Origin: Pyrrhosoma nymphula
Lineage: Eukaryota > Arthropoda > Insecta > Odonata > Coenagrionidae
Direction of reading: 5' to 3'
Assembly (NCBI GenBank): GCA_963573305.1
Contig: OY754327.1
Coordinates: 143,694,855-143,758,854 of the forward strand
Length of the DNA stretch: 64,000 nt
The notes under the pieces were generated by a model. That model was not told the DNA's origin, made no database searches, and saw nothing but the letters and a program-made list of their open reading frames with translations. A program made the position numbers and the translations under genes. Shown here one piece after another: positions 42,801-56,400 of the stretch (position 1 is its first letter; each line of letters opens with the position of its first letter).

Positions 42801-45800
42801 ATATAAACAGCTAACAATACGATCAAAAGAGAGCACTTCAAGTCATAGTGCTCCATCTATCAGATGGGCAGTTAAACCCTGGACCCATTGGCACATTTTA
42901 TTAAGACTAGGCTAATGCCAATGCAAGGTTTCTCTTCACCCTTCCTCGATTCCCTAAGTAATCTTCTTGCCAACCTACCCATCTATCCTAAATGGTGCAA
43001 ATTACCTTGGTCATCAGTCACCTCTACACACAGCCAACCAACCACTTAAATACAATCAAAGGTTGCAGGTTCTACTTTGTGGAAATTCATAGTAAGATGG
43101 AAGAAAACACTATGTATTTCAACATGATTTAATAGGCTGACTGTGTATTGCAGTATTTTCAAGGTGTATTGCAGTAAACGTGTACACGCTTGTTATTCAG
43201 ATTTGTACATGTCTTACCTGTCCCGACGCATACAATAGTTATTCTCTGGCCCCACTTTCTGTTCTGCGGTGAGCCTACAAGTATGTACGCCGAAAGTGTT
43301 GGAGGCTAGTCATCGGTCTTCATAGCCCCCTACTGCACCGATGCTTGTAGAGTGGCAGCCTGCTAAGGTCAAACTGTGTCACAGGGAATAGGATGTGACT
43401 GTAGGGGGTGACAGTAGTCACTGACTGCGATCCAGATTCCAGGAAGTACGGTACACTCTGATTCATAATGATGTTCGTTTCCTAAACTGATGTGTAGTAT
43501 CTTGACTAGGATTCTCAGTCCATATACACTTGCTGATCACAATTTATTTTTTTATAACCACTACAATAACCATTTTCCTGTCTAATTTCTCTCTAAAATA
43601 AGTACGCTCATAAGATATGCTACTGAATGGTGGCATACCTTTAGTGTTTTGCATGCTTGTGTAGCTTCGCCTTGTGACAAGCATTAGCGATTTATACTAA
43701 TGCGTCAATAGTCACAGTTACACTAACTTTAGGATTTAGTGAAATGCATGTTGGTGATTACTCACCCCCTGCCACACAGCCTTGAGGTGGCTTGCAGGGT
43801 CTTTTGTAGATGGTATTGGGTGTCTCCAGATTCGGTGACTTTGACTCAAGGTGACTGCGGGAGGGGGGGGATGTGGCGGCAATCCGTGATCAAAGGCGGG
43901 CGATGCTAACTTGTATTATTTCGCAAGAAACAGAAAATGTGTACATCCAACCAGACGTGTACACATTTACACGTCCCATCCCTAGTCTTGACAAGGACAC
44001 TTATGTTGTCTTGATAATGACACTCATGTGTTGAAACTGTGGTCAACCTATTAAATCGTGTGGAAATGGTTTTCTTTCATTCAACCAGTTAAAGCTTGAA
44101 GTAATAATGGGCGTAAATCATTCACTTGGGTATATTATCTGAATTTTCTGTCATTCCCTGAGAATCTCATAATATTTCTGCATGTTACATTATCTTTATC
44201 TAATTATAATCACAGCATTTTTCCCCTTGTCTCTGCAAACAGTTTCTCACCTACGTGTTTTATTTCTTCGGTCCACATTTATGTACCTAATTCAGTCTTT
44301 TCATATATAGTGAAACCTGTCTTAAGGGGAATCTCTTGGTGCCAACATTTTTTTCCGGAAAAGACAGGTTTCCGCTTAACCCAGGGTCTCACATTTTGAA
44401 AAAGACCTTGAAAAGCATTTCACGCCCATAACATGCGTCGCCTAAAAGGTTGGTTTCACTCTAATTTTACTTGTAGACGAAATTATTACGAAATCATGAA
44501 AGAACAGTATGACATTGTGGTTAAATTTGTTTATCTGTTTATTAGTTAACATAAAAAATGGTCTATAAAATACGCATATAATCTGTCATTTTTGTCTGTT
44601 TTTCCTCTTTTCCCTGTTTAATAAAATTCTCTACGTTGCCGATAGCCCCATTTAAGATATAAAATAAATCAGTGTTGCCTTTGGTAAGACTACATTCTGC
44701 TAATTCTTTTAAAGAAACCAACATTTCTTAAAAGGACTTTTTGTTTTCTTCACATATTATGGTTTTATTTACTTCTTCGTCGGATTCACAGGCTTGGTCT
44801 TCTTTCATACTGTCTTTCAGCGAGACATCTTCATCGCTCGTCAGAAGATCGTTGTCCAAGTCTACAAATCTCTCAGCATCCATGTTATTGCCTATAGCCT
44901 GCTGTAATTCGCTTAGATCGTCCATTGGTTGTGAAATAGAAAAGGTCCTGTCTATATCTGGGTCATTCCACGCCACTTCAGACAGGAGTTGACCCTTGAC
45001 CTCTCAGATTTTGATGAAAATTGGTGAAATTGTTTGCCTCACCAAATAAAAAATATAATTTAAAGCGTTTTGCGAAAATCGAAAAAACAGATGAATAACG
45101 GACATTTTACAAAATGGCTGTTTTCGATGTCACGAAATATTCGTTATCATATATCACGGGGAAGAAACTAGGTTAAAAAGCACTTGATGGCTCATTTCCA
45201 ATTAAAATTCTTTGAACAATCTCAAACTGGCGTAAAAATAGCGATAAAATGATAATTTGTTTAAATAATTCAATGTTAAACAATTAAAAGTTTAAACTTT
45301 TGAAGTTCTTCAAGTTTAATTTTTCTCATTTTTTCAACTATGGTACCTTGTAACATTATGAATGTTATATAAAAATTTTGAGAGGGTGTTTTTCCATTTA
45401 AGAGAGAAAAACATTTTTTAATTTTCCCCTGCAACGACCATTTGATGTAAACTTACGAAGATAACTCCACATATGCCTAGTTTTTATCACTTATCTATCA
45501 AATTTATACTTCCCCTAGACAGAACAATGGCAGATGAACTTAGATTAAAAAAAATATATGGCTAAAATTTGACACATAAAATTTCTTAAGGTATGTATTT
45601 AACAAAAAATGGAACAATGTTGTCCAGTGAAAAACGATCTCGTAACCGATGACTTCAAATTACACAACTTGAATGAACAAATTGAATTTACAGGTTTGTC
45701 TACATTGTCATACCTGTCATTGTCATACCTGTCAGAAATTATGAATAAAAAGCCGTACATCCTAAGCTTTGCTGATTTCATGTAATTTAAATCTTTCCTA

Positions 45801-47379
45801 ATTAATTTTACCCTAAATGCAAAAATTCATTACTTTGCTTTGGACACCGCTTCTAATTTCTGCCCGTGGGTCATACAAGTAGCCTGAAATATTAGGGAAG
45901 ACATTCAGCCAACAGAAGAAAGTTTATCCCACGTGATTATATGGCATTATTAATACAACTCTTCCTCGTCTGAACTCTAACTGGTTCCTCGACATACCTT
46001 CTACGGGGATGGGTATTAGTTGTTCCCCTCATTCGCATCAAACGCTCATTGGAACCTGATGATTGTGTCTTTGAAATGAGAAACCTTACACCCGGTGGTA
46101 TTGCTGCGTGGTACGAACGGATTCCTTTGACAGCAGGAGCTTGTCGATACCTTCTTGTTGTATGTTTTTTATTATCCTCCACTTCCACATTAGGCACGTA
46201 TGCGAAACTCGTCCCGTCTCTCATCACTTGGGCCTTTCCCATGGGAGGTGGCAAAGAAATGCCACTCCGCTGCAACTTTAAAATCCTTTTCGTGATAGAC
46301 TAGGTTAAGGAGACTATATCTATTTTTATATTGTGCTGTGGATCCATCAGAAAAATATATAACTTTTTTCAAATTTGCTACAGTGACTCTCAGAAATTGA
46401 ACTAGTGAATGCTGGAAACAATGCACAGTCGCAGTAACATGAGCAGTTCATTCAGATATGACAACAAGCTTCAGAGGGCTTACTTCCTTTCCTTCAACTA
46501 GGCGATAGTAGCAGGCAAATGGGTGTAATCTAGATTGCCTATTGTGCCTTGCGCGCTCTCCTGAATTACAATGGAATAATGTTTTGAGAAGTCAGCAACA
46601 ACTATCGCTTCCCACACTGCTAGGTTTTCCCTGTGTATTGAAAACATTCAGCCTGCTGTTTCGCCACGTGATCATGCCTCACCAAATTCGGGATTTTCTA
46701 CACGAAAAAGTCATTAAATTCATCTGAGCTCTTCCTAACTGTTTTCCTTGTTAATGAGACTACTTTCACCCATTGCTGGTAAGATAAGTTTTTCATGAAA
46801 TTTGAATCAAGCACACTCTCTGACACTCCTTTCAGTTTCGTGATTTGAGGGCATTTGCTGCAACTACCAAAGTAACGTATCTTCCCAGGAATCTCACGTA
46901 CAGCCATCAGTAAACAATCTCTGTAAACGTTAAAAACTGTTTCTCCATTTTCACCCTTGAGTTGGCCGAGCTTAGCACCTTCGAAAATGAGTTTTGTGTT
47001 TTGATGAATAAGGCACACGCAAACTGTGCATACCTGAAGCTCCAGCAAGGACACACTCTGTAGGTCTAAATGAGCAAACTTGGAAAATCTTCTCTTGGAA
47101 ATCTCTCTTTGAACAGGGTGAATGACTACTTCAGGTGTCCTAAAACTAATCTCTTTTGTTTCAAAATACGCTGGGATCCTTCTTTTACACTTTTGTACTA
47201 CACTCGTGATCAGATGATCTATCCTCGGATCCTATCCCACCATATTGATGGTGCACTCCTGAAGGCCTAAGTTATCTAATGCCTCGTTGTGATGCACGGA
47301 AGAAGTGGATGTTTTCTTGTTTTCATTATCAGGGTCATGCTCTTTCGGTACAGTCTCATTCGTACTTACTTCATTATAG

Positions 47380-47443
<64 letters not shown>

Positions 47444-50400
47444 CCTTCCTATAAGCTATGCACAGTTTTTTACCCTGTTTTATCCCAGGAATACTTATAA
47501 TTGTACACTTCTCGTGAAGTTCGAAAGAAATAGTTTTCAGCTGTTTTCAGACGGATGCTTTCTGAATCGTGAAAGGGTCGGAGCATTTAGTTAGCTGAGC
47601 CGGATATCTTAATAGGTTCCCTGTTTCGTGTTCTTGACACAAAACACTCACTTTAAATCCATTTCTCAGTCGTAATAAGTGCAAGCCCCGGCGTGAAAAC
47701 TCCCTCTTCATTTTTATAACGACGGAGCGTGAACACAGTGTTTTTAAAACTTTTCCTAGTGAGCCTCCATTGCGACCCATTTCACGCCACAAAATACAAC
47801 ACAATTCGTAATAACACTTCACCATACATCAAAACACAAATATAATGGCAAGGACTATGACCAAAGAGAGGTCAGCAAAACTCAAGACTAAAAGGTAGAG
47901 GAATAGTTGTGGGAAGCAATCGCCCGTACAGCCGGTGCCCCACGCCACACAGTGCTTACAATTTTTGTTTTTAATTTGTATTCACATATTTTAAACCCGT
48001 TTCATACAATGTGTATATTAAGTATGTAATAACGTTGAACCAATGAACGCCCGCTTAAGAAGTTCCAGGAAATAATAACTGAGAAGTCCGTATGACCTGA
48101 AGTCATCGGTTACGAGATCGTTTTTCACTGGACAACATTGTTCCATTTTTTGTTAAATACATACCTTAAGAAATTTTATGTGTCAAATTTTAGCCATATA
48201 TTTTTTTTAATCTAAGTTCATCTGCCATTGTTCTGTCTAGGGGAAGTATAAATTTGATAGATAAGTGATAAAAACTAGGCATATGTGGAGTTATCTTCGT
48301 AAGTTTACATCAAATGGTCGTTGCAGGGGAAAATTAAAAAATGTTTTTCTCTCTTAAATGGAAAAACACCCTCTCAAAATTTTTATATAACATTCATAAT
48401 GTTACAAGGTACCATAGTTGAAAAAATGAGAAAAATTAAACTTGAAGAACTTCAAAAGTTTAAACTTTTAATTGTTTAACATTGAATTATTTAAACAAAT
48501 TATCATTTTATCGCTATTTTTACGCCAGTTTGAGATTGTTCAAAGAATTTTAATTGGAAATGAGCCATCAAGTGCTTTTTAACCTAGTTTCTTCCCCGTG
48601 ATATATGATAACGAATATTTCGTGACATCGAAAACAGCCATTTTGTAAAATGTCCGTTATTCATCTGTTTTTTCGATTTTCGCAAAACGCTTTAAATTAT
48701 ATTTTTTATTTGGTGAGGCAAACAATTTCACCAATTTTCATCAAAATCTGAGAGGTCAAGGGTCAACTCCTGTCTGAAGTGGCGTGGAATGACCCATCTA
48801 TATTCCTTTAAGTGCATAAATATGCATTTGCATTGTTGATATGATTTGATGGAATTTGTTTTCCTTACCTGCCTCGGGGACCAGTAGTGGCATAAATCCA
48901 GCTTTTGCAAAGCATTGTTTAACCGTTGATGTTTTAATATCTTTCACTGCCAAATTAATCCAATTTATGGCATTCAGCGCTGATATTTTTTTCATCACCT
49001 CCGACACTGTATTCGCAGTATCTCCAGCAGCTAATAATGATCGCATCATGTATGTACTTTGTATATTGTGCTTTCAGCGATCTAATTATCCCCTGATCCA
49101 TTGGCTGAGTGATGCTAGTTGTGTTTGCCGGAAGCCAGGCTAGCTCAACATTCGTAAGGCGAATTTTAGGGTGGCAGGTTGCGTTATCGAGGTAAAGTAT
49201 GAGGTTTGGAGAAGGATGGAGAAGGTTAGCTGGATGGCGAGAAAGACGAACGAGGAGGTATTGGATATGGTCGGAGAGGAGAGGAAGCTTGTGGCAGAGG
49301 TTCGGAGAAGGCAGAAGAGATGTATGGAGGAGGTTTTGAGAGGAGAGGGCATGTTGAAGAGAGTGATAGAAGGGAGAACACTGGGGAAGCGTGGAAGAGG
49401 AAGGAAGAGGATAGGAATTCTGGATGAAATAAGAGGAGGTAGAAGATATGAAGAATTGAAGAGGGATCTTATAACGGGCCATCCTTAGGAGGGAAAGCGA
49501 GACAATGTCTATGAGGTTGGGATGTAGAATGGGGACTGTCCAAGAACCTACCAATCAGCTGGTAGAATACTTGAATGAAAATTCGTTTCTTGGCATTGCG
49601 GAAATCAATCTGCAGTTCCCCTAAGGTCCTTAGCATTCTCTGGTGTAGTCTTACCCTATCAGCAGAACGTAGGAAAATTATTCCGTCTATTCCGGTAGCG
49701 AGCAAGGCTATACAACAATGTTTATGTACTCTTTGTGGAGAGGTGAGAGGGTTCTGCGAGTTTGAGGGGAGGTAAGTGTGCAAGAGTGGGTTGGTTTAAT
49801 GGTCAAGAAAGAGAAAAGGGGCAAAATTTTCCTTATTAAAAAAAAATGTGCATTAAATTGTTTTTTGCAATTCCGCTCAAACCAGGTTCACGTGCAGGAA
49901 ATCGATTCCGTTTCCGTGTTTGACAGTTTCCGTTTAACACAGGGTACCAATGCATGTAAAACCGTATTACGATCGCCGGGGCCAACATATTTTTCCGGAT
50001 AATACAGGTTTCCGTTTACCTCAGGTTCCGCTTAGGGCAGGTTTCACTGTATTTGTGGTTCCCTGTACATTCTCGATGTTCCTTTCTTGTCGCTTCACTT
50101 GAATCTTCTTACAAGTTTATATAGTAAATATTTAATGCTCACATGAATTATGTATCCACTTCATTGAAGTTACCTTCATTGAAAGCCAAAAACCAGAATG
50201 GAACACTTATTTCCTCTCAGTTCAGACCTGCCCCTTTGGAGATGTATTTTCACTCCCATTTTTCTTTTGCAGAAAACTGTAGATATGCTTCAGGCAGATC
50301 TTCGCAACTATGAGGCTGCTTCACGTCTTGGTTTCATGAGTTCTGAGAATACAAAAGAAAGTGATTCCATCTTACATCTTGGCATTGCTGGAGGAAGCCA

Positions 50401-53400
50401 GTCAGGGATTGGAGGACTTGATTCCAAAAATGATGTGAATGTAAAACTAAAGGAGGAACTGAAAAGGAGCCTTGTTGGGCAGCGAATCAAAAGGGAGGAA
50501 ATAAGAAGATTACAAATGGAACTAGAGGCTCGGGATTTACAATTACAAGAAATGCAGCTGCAAGAGTCCAAGTATTTAGCTGAGGCTGAGACATTTAAGG
50601 TTAAGTCTCAGTACTGGCATTAATGATTGTCACTCACGTATCTGTTGCTAACTTTTCATTTTTATGTTATCGCTCTTTTTTATGTAGATAACCAATGCCT
50701 TTTATATTGGTATTATTGCCCTATGTTATTTTTCATAACTACATTATTGCATGTTTTATTATTAATATGGAATAACCAATGCGTTTTATATTCCAGTTAT
50801 GTAGTGCCCTCTGTTATTATTCTTTTACAATTATATCGTTGCATGTTTTATTATTGATGTGGGATAACCAATGCCTTTTATTTCATTGTTTAGATCGAGA
50901 CACAAAAGATTTTAAAGCATTTCAAAAGAGATTCATCAAGTAACAATGGTGATTCTAATTTGAGATCAGCTGCCCTAGAAAAAGAGCTCACTGCTCTGAA
51001 GCAGCAAATCATAAAACTGAAAGAGAAGAGTGAAACATTAGAGTTTGAAAATAAGAGACTAGAAAAGGATTATTCATCATTAACTGTAGAAAATGCCAAT
51101 TTGTACAAAAAAATTGAGGAAATTTCCAAGGTCAAAGAGAAGGAAAAGCAGGATGCAATCGATCAGTTCCAGAATGAATATTTAAAATTTCACGATCAGT
51201 CCTTGGCTAGAGTGAGAGCAGAGAAGAATGAACCTCTGGAGAAAGAAATAAAAGAATTAAGGTAATATGATGGCAAGACTGCAGAAGGGGTGTTTTCAAT
51301 CTTTCCTTGCTTAATTTCTTGTTTGAAACTATATTTTGGATTCAAGAACCGTTCTTGTAAAAGAATTCAGCCATATTAACTATAGAGCATGTAGTTGCTA
51401 ATTGTAAAGAGTACCTACATATCACAAATTATTTTACATAATATGTATCATGTTGTAAATAGGTTTTCAGTTTTATAGCATTTATGTTGTCTTCAAGTGT
51501 TGACGTTTTGTCATAATTACAGAAAATATCTTCAGATTGGGTTTAGTTTGTGAAAGTTCACCTGACATGAAATATGCTACATATATGATGCTAATTCTCC
51601 ACAAAATTACTTTGGTGTGAATGTTCTCATGAACGAGGACAAAACTGTGATAGCATGAAGGCGATCTGTAAGGTGTAGAATCAAAAGACACTTGGGTACT
51701 AGACCATAAACCTCTGTAAAAGCCCTAGCCAGAATTTAGTAATTTTAAAGCAAGTAAATTTCAATACATTCTTGTCAAGAAAATTGACCCAGAATTGCTC
51801 AGTGCATATGCATAATGCTCTTTACCTGTATTATTATTTTTGTAATCAATAGGTAGGTATTTACTGTCGGTGCAAAAATTATTTAGAGTCGAGTTTGAGC
51901 ACCGATAAAAAATGAAGCATAATACTCTACAATGAAGTACACTGTAATTCACTGTAATGAAGTAATACTGTAATGAAGTACATGAGTGCAAGTTATATCA
52001 AATTTTAGCTCATTTTATTTTGCATTTGACCATACTTACTGGCAATTTTTATAACACACCTCTGATTTTTAATCGTGAATAAAACAAATAAAGTACCGGT
52101 TTTTTGGGTTTTCAAAAGGAAAGGTTTTCTTTGACCTCTCAAAAGGCAAAGAATTGGCTTTTAATCATTATGAAATTTTAATACAGTACGGGAAAATTCT
52201 TTTTAAAAGTTATTCTCAATTTTCAGATCTTTTTTATTTGCCAAAAAAAAGTTGTTATAAGTTATGTAACGAAACTTTTTCTTGGTAATGAATTGTCCCG
52301 AAAACTTGATCTTGGTCTTGTTTTTAAGCTCTTTGCAGCAGTATTGTAATACCTTAACCATAGTCAATCCAAAATATGGACCCTTTTTTAACGAGTTAAT
52401 AAACAATGGAGCATTTTGCAGCATTACGCTGTCGTTGAGGCGGCCGACTTTGCTGGTGGGGAGGTGAAAGTCTGTGCGGTGTTGCCACTTGGGGGTTGCA
52501 GGTGGATCCTGGTACTCTCCTATCTTTTTGCTGCATTTCTATGAAGGTCGGAAATAATTGATATCCATGCAAAATATCGAGGCACTGTGAAACTTTACTA
52601 TGTACTGCATATCTTCCGCCTCCACCTTCCCTCTCAAAGAAACACAAAGCACTTAAAATCATTGCGATTTCCATCTCTGTCAACAGAGCTCTCTGTGGCA
52701 TCTTGACCAGCAAACATGGACAAGTCAGGAAGAATGAAGCAATGACAAGCTGGCCAGATAGGTTGCATATTAGTCATGTCCACTAATTACCAGCCTTCGT
52801 AGCATTGCAGTGGAGAGGGAGATGAGTCTCAGGAGCCACCGGCAACCCCCAAGTGGCAACACCGCACAGACTTTCACCTCCACACAAAAGAAGCCGGCCG
52901 CCTCAACGAAATCATAATGCTGCTAAAATGCTCCAATGTTTGTTAACTCGTTAAAAATAGGGTCCATATTTTGGATTGACTATGGTTATGGTATTGCAAT
53001 ACTGCTGCAAAGAGCTTTAAAACAAGAAGAAGATAAAGTTTTTTGGACAATTCAATACTAAGAAAAAGTTTCGTTGTATAACTTAAACTACTTTTTTATG
53101 GCAAATAAAAAAGATCTGAAAATTGAGAATAAAATTAAAAAAGGATTTTTCTTTACTATATTAAAATTTCATAACGGTTAAATACCAGCTTTTTACCTTA
53201 TGAGAGGTCAAAGGGAGCGTTCCTTTTGAAAACGCCAAAAAAACCAGTTCTTTATTGCTGTATACACAATTAAAAATCAGAGGTGTGTTATAAAAAGTAT
53301 CAGTGAGAATGGTCAAATGCAAAATAAAAATTAGCTAAAATTTGATGTAACTTGCACTCAGGTAAGTATTATGGTTCATTTTTTATCGGTGCTCAAACTC

Positions 53401-56400
53401 GAGTCTAAATAATTTTTGCACTGACAGTAGAGTTGTTGTATCTGAAGTGGAAACAACATGTCAGATTTAATGAATACAATGTAAATGTAATGGTTCCTGA
53501 TGATGGTAAAAACAGTTACTGGGTTGAAATACTTTTTTTTATCAAGGGATTAGTTCTTGAATCCCATGGTTTGTCATCAGTAACTGCATAGTATATGAGG
53601 TGTGATTAAAAAAATAACAGGAATTTTCGTTTTTCTTAAAGAATATTTATTTATTAATCAATATTTCCTTCACAATCCCCCTTAGATATAATGCACTTGT
53701 GACAGTGGTTTTTCCAATCTTGGAAGCACTTCTGTAATTCACTTCTGGGTATAGAGTTCAGCTCCTTCAGTGATTCTGTTTTTATCTCATTAATGGTGGA
53801 AAAACGTGGTCCATTCATGGTTCTCTTCTGCCTCAGGAATAGTAAGAATTCACAGGGGTCATGTCCGGCAAATACGGTGGTTGAGGCAAAATAACGGTGT
53901 TTTTTTTTACCAAAAAATCACGAATAAGTAGTGAGGTGTGAGCAGGAGCATTATTGTGGTGCAATTTCCACGAGTTGTTTTATCAAAATTCTGGGAGTTT
54001 TCGTCAGATTGCTTCACGCAAATGGCATATAACTTCCAAATAGTATTCCTTATTGATCGTACGACTATATGGCAGCCATATGACAATTATTGAAAATCGG
54101 AATTATAGAGCCCGCAAAATTTAAAAATTCCCATTATTTTTTTATGACACCTCGCATTTATACATAATATATATATGATGGCTAAAGCTAGGCTTTGGTG
54201 CATACATTAATAAGCATCAAACAATACTGTGTAATGAGAACAATCCGTCGTATAAAGATGTCAAACTAGTGAATATTCATTCTTGCCAATAGTTTATTAT
54301 GTGGATAGTATGGATCCTCTTAATAGTTTTTGTATCACCTTTAAAATGTTCTGTGTAGATCAAAGAAGTATTGTTACTGGGACAGTCTTATGTAATTGAT
54401 TTATAGGGATAAATATTTGTTTATTCAGCTATTTGAAGGTGAGTGTCAAATTTATTTGGTAGAGTTTTTTTAAAGGCAAGATTTATTTTAATCTGATGGC
54501 ATCCACTTTTCCATTTTAGGAGACAGATAGAAGAGGCTCACAAAGAAACGGATGAATCTAAGAGAGCATACATAAAAAAATGTGGTGACAAAAGCTTTTC
54601 TGTTGGAATGGCAAGTGATGGAAGTGACTTGATTAGTGACTTAAAAAAACAGTTGCAGCAGGAAAAAGAAGAATTTGCTAAATTCAGGGAAATGTACAAC
54701 GCACTTGTGAAACAAAAATGTGAAGCACTTCAAAAAGAGAACTCACAGTTGGTGCAGGAAATGGAAAAGAAATCTAGAGCTCTTTATGAGAAGAAAGTAG
54801 CTGAAGAAATAGACAAAGGTAAGTTAAGTAAGTAAGCCCTAGTTTGTCTTTGCTAAGTTGGCATCATTAAAAGTTCTCACAATGCTTTAGAACTAGTGAT
54901 GTGGTCAAGATTCGACCGAAGCCATGGATTCGAGATTCGATAAATTCGAATCCTTGTTTTGCGGGTGGCATACCTTAGGATAACGATCTCACAATGTAAT
55001 AATCTCATGAATGACGTTGTTTTACCGTCATAAGTGCTCATAATCTGTGCAGAAATTCACTACGACATATATTTTAAAAAGAACTTTTATTTTACATATT
55101 TCCGGTGAAATTCTACATCGGAACGTTCTTTCTTCTTCGTATGTGCGGATTATCTAACGCAGCTGCCGTCGATCGCCGACTCACACCGGAGCAGAGAGCC
55201 ACCGGCAGCCGGCGGTAGACAGTGATCCAGCCAAATCGAAAGCACCGCGGTGTGGCGATCGCCACAAATCGAAAGCACCCTCGATATACCGCGATCACAA
55301 CTCAATACCGTTGATGCACGATCGTGGTCACGAAACTATGGTCGAAGTGTACGATATAAAGGGTGCTTTCTATTTGCGACTATAGACGGCGATCGCCACG
55401 CCGCGGTACTTTCGATTTAGTTGAATCGCTGGCTGACGGTGGCTTTCTGTTCCAGGGTGAGTCGGCGACCGACTGCACCTGTGTTCGATAATCGGCTATC
55501 GCCGTACTCAAATGAAAAGCACTGAGAGAGACAGCGATATAACTCGATAGTGAAGAACAGACAGGGTAATTTCGATTTGTGGCTATAGCCGGCGATCGCC
55601 ACGCCGCGGTGCTTTCGATTTAGCTGAATCGCCGGCTGCCGGTGACTCTCTGCTCCGAGGTGAGTTGGCGATCGACGACACCTGCATTCGATAATCGGCT
55701 ATCGGCGTACTCAAATGAAAGGCACTGACAGAAGAGTGGATAGGGAAGTCTCGAAGGTTACAATTATACCATAAAATGTCGCAACATAGTGAAGCATTGT
55801 ATTACTTCTCGGTAAAAATATTCTGATGATAAATTCGCGATTTGTGATATTTGTGGCTGCGCTATATCCTGTGGTTGTGTTTCCAAAGCCACTGGTGCAT
55901 TGTAAAAGCACATAAAGAAACATCCATTATCTGCCCGTGAAGTAGCGAAAGCCCACAAATTAGCGCAAGAAGATACACCGGAAGATGAAAATCCTGCATC
56001 TTATACCTTCAATACTCTACCAAGCAGTTCCAGTAATCAAGTAAATTTTACAAGTGATGCAGATCCCAGGCAAAACATTCGTATTATTTGTAACAGTTGA
56101 AGGAACTACAAAAATTTTTTTACGACTTTGATACGCAAGAATTTATTGTTATACTCGTCTTCTGGAACAGAAACCAGCTATATTTCTAGTCAATGGGGAG
56201 ATTAATTTACCAGCCGAACTTAGCAGTGCTGAGTGGACTTACTTGCAAAATGTTCAACATATTTTGAAGCATTTTTATCAGGCTACTGTTACCACCACAA
56301 TATCAGCAGTGATTCCTTTAATAAATACATAGTACAGTTGCCACATAAAGTCTGGCGACATCAGCAACTTAATCCCCTTAATTCACTAGCCCCCAAGACG

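Larger units (their letters stand above)
40308..42910 (-). mobile_element. 5'-truncated LINE (Jockey/CR1-type)
   Basis: Minus strand, from the 5' side: endonuclease C-terminal half with CGDLNVDLL (about 42700) and an SDHLALCLSL motif (about 42490-42520); a long linker; RT with SISILPSFSKVFEK (about 41560-41600), GVPQGSILGPLFFIIFINDL (41147-41206) and the catalytic LYADDSTCL (about 41085-41110); then the thumb and C-terminus to 40448. The 3'-UTR ends in an AATAAAAATAT-like tail at about 40310, immediately beside the TA flanking TIR element 1. Confidence 0.85.
44960..48795 (-). mobile_element. long-TIR DNA transposon, superfamily unassigned
   Basis: ATCT at 44956-44959 and 48796-48799 is a 4-bp target duplication. 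The ends begin GGGTCATTCCACG and form 698-bp terminal inverted repeats (44960-45657 and 48098-48795), nearly identical by eye. The 2.4-kb interior holds a decayed transposase-like gene on the minus strand and an (AT)n tract. Insertion interrupts the Tigger element 2 transposase, so this is the younger of the two. The high identity of the arms suggests recent activity or gene conversion between arms. Confidence 0.88.
44308..50049 (-). mobile_element. Tigger-type element 2, split by two insertions
   Basis: TA flanks at 44306-44307 and 50050-50051. Left end TAGTGAAACCTGTCTTAAG; reverse complement of right end CAGTGAAACCTGCCCTAAG. Both have internal AGACAGGTTTCCGCTTA / TACAGGTTTCCGTTTA repeats near 44365 and 50000. 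The minus strand carries a Tigger transposase broken by a nested long-TIR element (44960-48795) and a LINE tail (about 49204-49550). The transposase C-terminus reappears beyond the nested element at 44728-44950 (IDRTFSISQPMDDLSELQQA, acidic tail), which confirms continuity. Confidence 0.85.

Noticed and set aside
49171..49488. Host gene on the plus strand (Lys/Arg/Glu-rich)
   Set aside because: Matches the C-terminal tail of LINE reverse transcriptases and interrupts a Tigger transposase.
52396..52713. 105-residue frame in the spacer of the fold-back element
   Set aside because: It spans the arm/spacer boundary and shows no domain.
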